Shown piece after piece: positions 59,076-61,054 of a stretch of DNA of 61,054 bases (position 1 is the first letter of the stretch; the number at the start of each line of letters is the position of its first letter). The stretch spans positions 1-61,054 of the forward strand of contig JACRDN010000001.1 of NCBI GenBank assembly GCA_016218575.1, given 5' to 3'. Origin of the DNA: Elusimicrobiota bacterium (lineage in GTDB: Bacteria; Elusimicrobiota; Elusimicrobia; UBA1565; UBA9628). A program made the translations under genes and the position numbers. The notes below the pieces were generated by a model, which had not been told where the DNA came from, did not search any database, and was given only the letters and a program-made list of their open reading frames with translations.

Positions 59076-60437
59076 TCAAGGCCAGAGCTCTGCGCCGTCC
59101 CATTCGCCGCGCCGGCCCTTCAAGGCCAGGTCGCGCGCGGCCGCAAACTCCTCCACGTTGCGCCGCGAGCTGAAGCGCTCCACGACCTCCTCCGGCGGGA
59201 TCCTCGCGCCCAAACGCCCCGCACTCCAGTCGGCATGCAAAACCAGGAGGGTCTCCTCTATTTTCTCGGGGCTTGCCAAAGGAGACACATAGCCTCGAGA
59301 CTTCCGCACGAGCTCCCAAGCCGTGCCGCCCTCGGCGCAGAGCGCCCAAATCGGCCGCCTAAATCCCATGTAATTGACGAGCTTGGTCAAAAGAAGAGGC
59401 TTGTCCTCCGGGGCCTCGAGGTCGAAGAGGACGTCGGCCCCGGAAAGGGCGGCGCCCAGCTCGGCGTCGCTCTCGCCCAGGAAAACCTCGGTCCTGGCCG
59501 GGAGACTGCGGATGAATTCCTGGCCGAAGGGATTGGTTCGCGCCAAGTGGAAGGCGAAGAAAAATCGCCGAGCCTTGTCGGGATGCCGCGCCGCGAAGGA
59601 CTCGAGGGCTGCCTTGAGCTCCGGCGCCACGCGCTTCTTGCGCAAAGTTCCGGAGAACGCAATAGTGAGCACCCCGGCCGCCTCCGCGGCCGGGGCGCGA
59701 CAGGGAGAGGGCTCGTTGGTGATATGCGGCAATAACCCGTACGCCGCGTTCTTGATTTCCGGAAAGCTTTCAAGCTCCATTTCCATGAGCCTGCGGCACG
59801 GGAAGGTAAAGCCGTCAATGAGGGGAATGATTTCACGAAATGCCGACATGGTTTTGCGATCCTCCCGGGAATCCGGCTCGTACATGCCCCGCCAAAGCGA
59901 GGCGGGAAGGGGATCGTTGATGTTGGCAAGCCAGCAGAACCTGGTCTCTCGGCGGACGTCCGCCACGGCCGAGAGGCTCTCGAAGGGGAGCGCGCGGGAA
60001 TAGACCATCGCTCCTGGATGGGCGGACAGCTCCCGGCGCAGGACCCGGGCCGCGGCCAGGCGCCAACTCGCCATCTTCATGCCCAGTGAGGTCGCCTCAT
60101 AGACCAAGCGATTCAATATCTTGGCCGGGACCCTTCCGGGGCCGGAGCCGCGCATTCGCTCGAAGGTCCAGAACGCCAAGAGGTTGAATGCCGAGGCCTC
60201 GGGCCCCGCCTCTCCGCACTCGCCAAGGGCATGGAAGGTCCACCGGGGCAGCCCCGATAGGGGCCGCCCATCCTCGAGCTCCGGGCTATGGCCCCCCGTG
60301 ATCACGGAAACCCCGTGCGGCCAATGCCGGGCCAGGGCCTTCAGGAATTTTTCGTTGACGTGCCCCTCCGGCCCTCCTGGGCCGGGTGCTACGAAATACG
60401 CGACCACGATGAGATGCGGCTCGGCCGGCTCAGACAT
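59076..60437 (-). CDS. GT4-like glycosyltransferase
   Basis: 453 aa from ATG 60437. The N-terminal half has VVAYFVAPGPGGPEGHVN and YSRALPFESL. The second half shows IAFSGTLRKKRV and a divergent donor site (DVLFDLEAPEDKPLLLTKLVNYM). GT-B fold of the broad GT4-like type; sugar unknown. The start overlaps the end of the partial asnB by 8 bases. Confidence 0.78.
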   Translation of the reverse strand: MSEPAEPHLIVVAYFVAPGPGGPEGHVNEKFLKALARHWPHGVSVITGGHSPELEDGRPLSGLPRWTFHALGECGEAGPEASAFNLLAFWTFERMRGSGPGRVPAKILNRLVYEATSLGMKMASWRLAAARVLRRELSAHPGAMVYSRALPFESLSAVADVRRETRFCWLANINDPLPASLWRGMYEPDSREDRKTMSAFREIIPLIDGFTFPCRRLMEMELESFPEIKNAAYGLLPHITNEPSPCRAPAAEAAGVLTIAFSGTLRKKRVAPELKAALESFAARHPDKARRFFFAFHLARTNPFGQEFIRSLPARTEVFLGESDAELGAALSGADVLFDLEAPEDKPLLLTKLVNYMGFRRPIWALCAEGGTAWELVRKSRGYVSPLASPEKIEETLLVLHADWSAGRLGARIPPEEVVERFSSRRNVEEFAAARDLALKGRRGEWDGAELWP

Positions 60438-61054
60438 GCCTGCCCGCCGCCCGAACGTTTCCGGCCATGAGGCCGAGGCTGATCCATTGCCAGACATAGA
60501 AGCTGTTGTCGGCCCGGGTACGGCCATAGGCCCGCCAAGCCGAGCGCACGGCCTCCTCGCGCAGCCATTGCCCTCCGTAGGCGCGCAGGGCGGCCTCGAT
60601 GCATTCCCCCGCCCATTCCTTGAGCGGGCCGGCCAGCCATTCCCTCTGGGGCGTTTGGACCGGGCGCTTGGGCGCCCGCGATAGATCCGCGGGAAGGACT
60701 TCCTCGGCCAAGCGGCGCAAAAACCATTTATGAACGCCGCCGCGGATTTTGCGTTCGGGGGGCTGGCGCAGAGCCAACTCCACCAGGCGATGGTCCAGGA
60801 AGGGCTCGCGCAGCTCCGTGCCGGAGCGCATCGAGACGCGGTCGTTGAAGCGCAGGGCTCGGGGGATCTTGGTGTGGCGCAGGTCCCGGTATTGGAGGTT
60901 GCGCAGCCTATCCGGGAAGGGAGCGGGAGCGTCCCAGTCCCAGGCCTTCTCGGCGAAGCCCGGCTCCAGGCATTCAGGGCGAACCGGGCTCTCCTTGGTT
61001 CCCTGGACGAGAGGCGGCGCCGCTGCCGCGGCGCCGTAGTAATCATACCCTGCC
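60430..61054 (-). CDS. asnB: Asparagine synthetase-type amidotransferase, C-terminal part (cut by window edge)
   Basis: At least 208 codons are open to the right edge. The visible part is the C-terminal end of an AsnB-type synthetase domain: QYRDLRHTKIPRALRFNDRVSM, ELREPFLDHRLVELAL and HKWFLRRL are the conserved acceptor-side stretch. The glutaminase domain and PP-loop lie beyond the window, so activity cannot be judged. Fourth amidotransferase in the locus. Overlaps the GT4 start by 8 bases. Confidence 0.88.
   Translation of the reverse strand, partial: AGYDYYGAAAAAPPLVQGTKESPVRPECLEPGFAEKAWDWDAPAPFPDRLRNLQYRDLRHTKIPRALRFNDRVSMRSGTELREPFLDHRLVELALRQPPERKIRGGVHKWFLRRLAEEVLPADLSRAPKRPVQTPQREWLAGPLKEWAGECIEAALRAYGGQWLREEAVRSAWRAYGRTRADNSFYVWQWISLGLMAGNVRAAGRHV

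Noticed and set aside
60438-61046. Extension of the GT4 gene at 59076 by about 200 codons to the right
   Set aside because: That stretch overlaps in another frame the conserved C-terminal part of AsnB and itself reads as low-complexity Arg/Pro/Ser sequence.
1-61054. CRISPR arrays, tRNA or rRNA genes, insertion sequences
   Set aside because: No regularly spaced direct repeats, cloverleaf-like sequences in gaps, ribosomal RNA stretches or transposase motifs were seen. Gene-free gaps are all under 240 bases.

Overview
This is a GC-rich, tightly packed chromosomal segment from a Gram-negative (diderm) bacterium. Evidence for an outer membrane includes a Wza-type export lipoprotein, a signal-peptide outer-membrane barrel and a Wzc-type tyrosine kinase. 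The phylum cannot be fixed from sequence alone. The base composition, gene density and small palindromic repeats would fit a high-GC candidate-phylum lineage such as Elusimicrobiota, but this is a low-confidence guess.

Layout. Bases 1-206 hold a block of long hairpins. Then come nadK and comEC on the minus strand (237-2895) and an anmK gene with an in-frame lipoprotein-like tail on the plus strand (2956-4401). From 4403 to the right edge nearly every gene belongs to one surface-polysaccharide locus, arranged as short operons of alternating strand. (i) Export/assembly, minus, 12282 to 4403: Wza-like lipoprotein, Wzc-like kinase, O-antigen ligase/polymerase, UDP-sugar 4,6-dehydratase, FecR-domain outer-membrane barrel. 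(ii) Minus, 20040 to 12353: two GT2 enzymes, methyltransferase, AsnB, GT-C enzyme, HAD-UbiA prenyltransferase, ending at the only clear Rho-independent terminator seen. (iii) Plus, 20107-21848: DegT aminotransferase and initiating phosphosugar transferase. (iv) Minus, 35662 to 21802: polysaccharide deacetylase, an AsnB-glycosyltransferase fusion, six further glycosyltransferase genes and a second O-antigen ligase/polymerase. (v) Plus, 35846-42728: UDP-GlcNAc 2-epimerase, AsnB, GT4, CapK-like adenylating enzyme, GT-C. (vi) Minus, 47225 to 42701: VOC protein, FkbH-acyl carrier protein fusion, Sfp-type phosphopantetheinyl transferase, methyltransferase, hexapeptide acyltransferase. (vii) Plus, 47337-50535: CDP-paratose-2-epimerase-like enzyme, methyltransferase-GT2 fusion, methyltransferase. 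(viii) Minus, 56309 to 50473: 2OG-Fe(II) oxygenase, WbsX-like protein, methyltransferase, PhyH dioxygenase, FkbM methyltransferase, GT-C. (ix) Plus, 56406-58085: GT-C. (x) Minus, from beyond the right edge to 58076: AsnB (cut by the window), GT4, polysaccharide pyruvyl transferase.

How it fits together (inference). The dehydratase, DegT aminotransferase and PglC-like transferase can make and load a 4-amino-sugar on undecaprenyl phosphate. About a dozen cytoplasmic glycosyltransferases extend it, and four AsnB-type amidotransferases probably amidate carboxylated sugars. The HAD-UbiA protein may make a polyprenyl-phosphate pentose for the four GT-C enzymes. An ACP-based module may supply an acyl decoration. 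Methyl-, pyruvyl- and acyltransferases, two Fe(II) dioxygenases and a deacetylase trim the product. Wzy/WaaL proteins, Wzc, Wza and the barrel polymerise and export it. No flippase (Wzx) or ABC exporter is present in the window.

Expression signals. Several operon-leading genes have a -10-like box only 4-9 bases before the start codon, with a -35 box 17 bases further upstream in four of them, which points to leaderless mRNAs. Genes inside operons mostly overlap by ATGA, GTGA or TTGA. Four of five convergent gene pairs overlap tail to tail and the fifth is one base apart.
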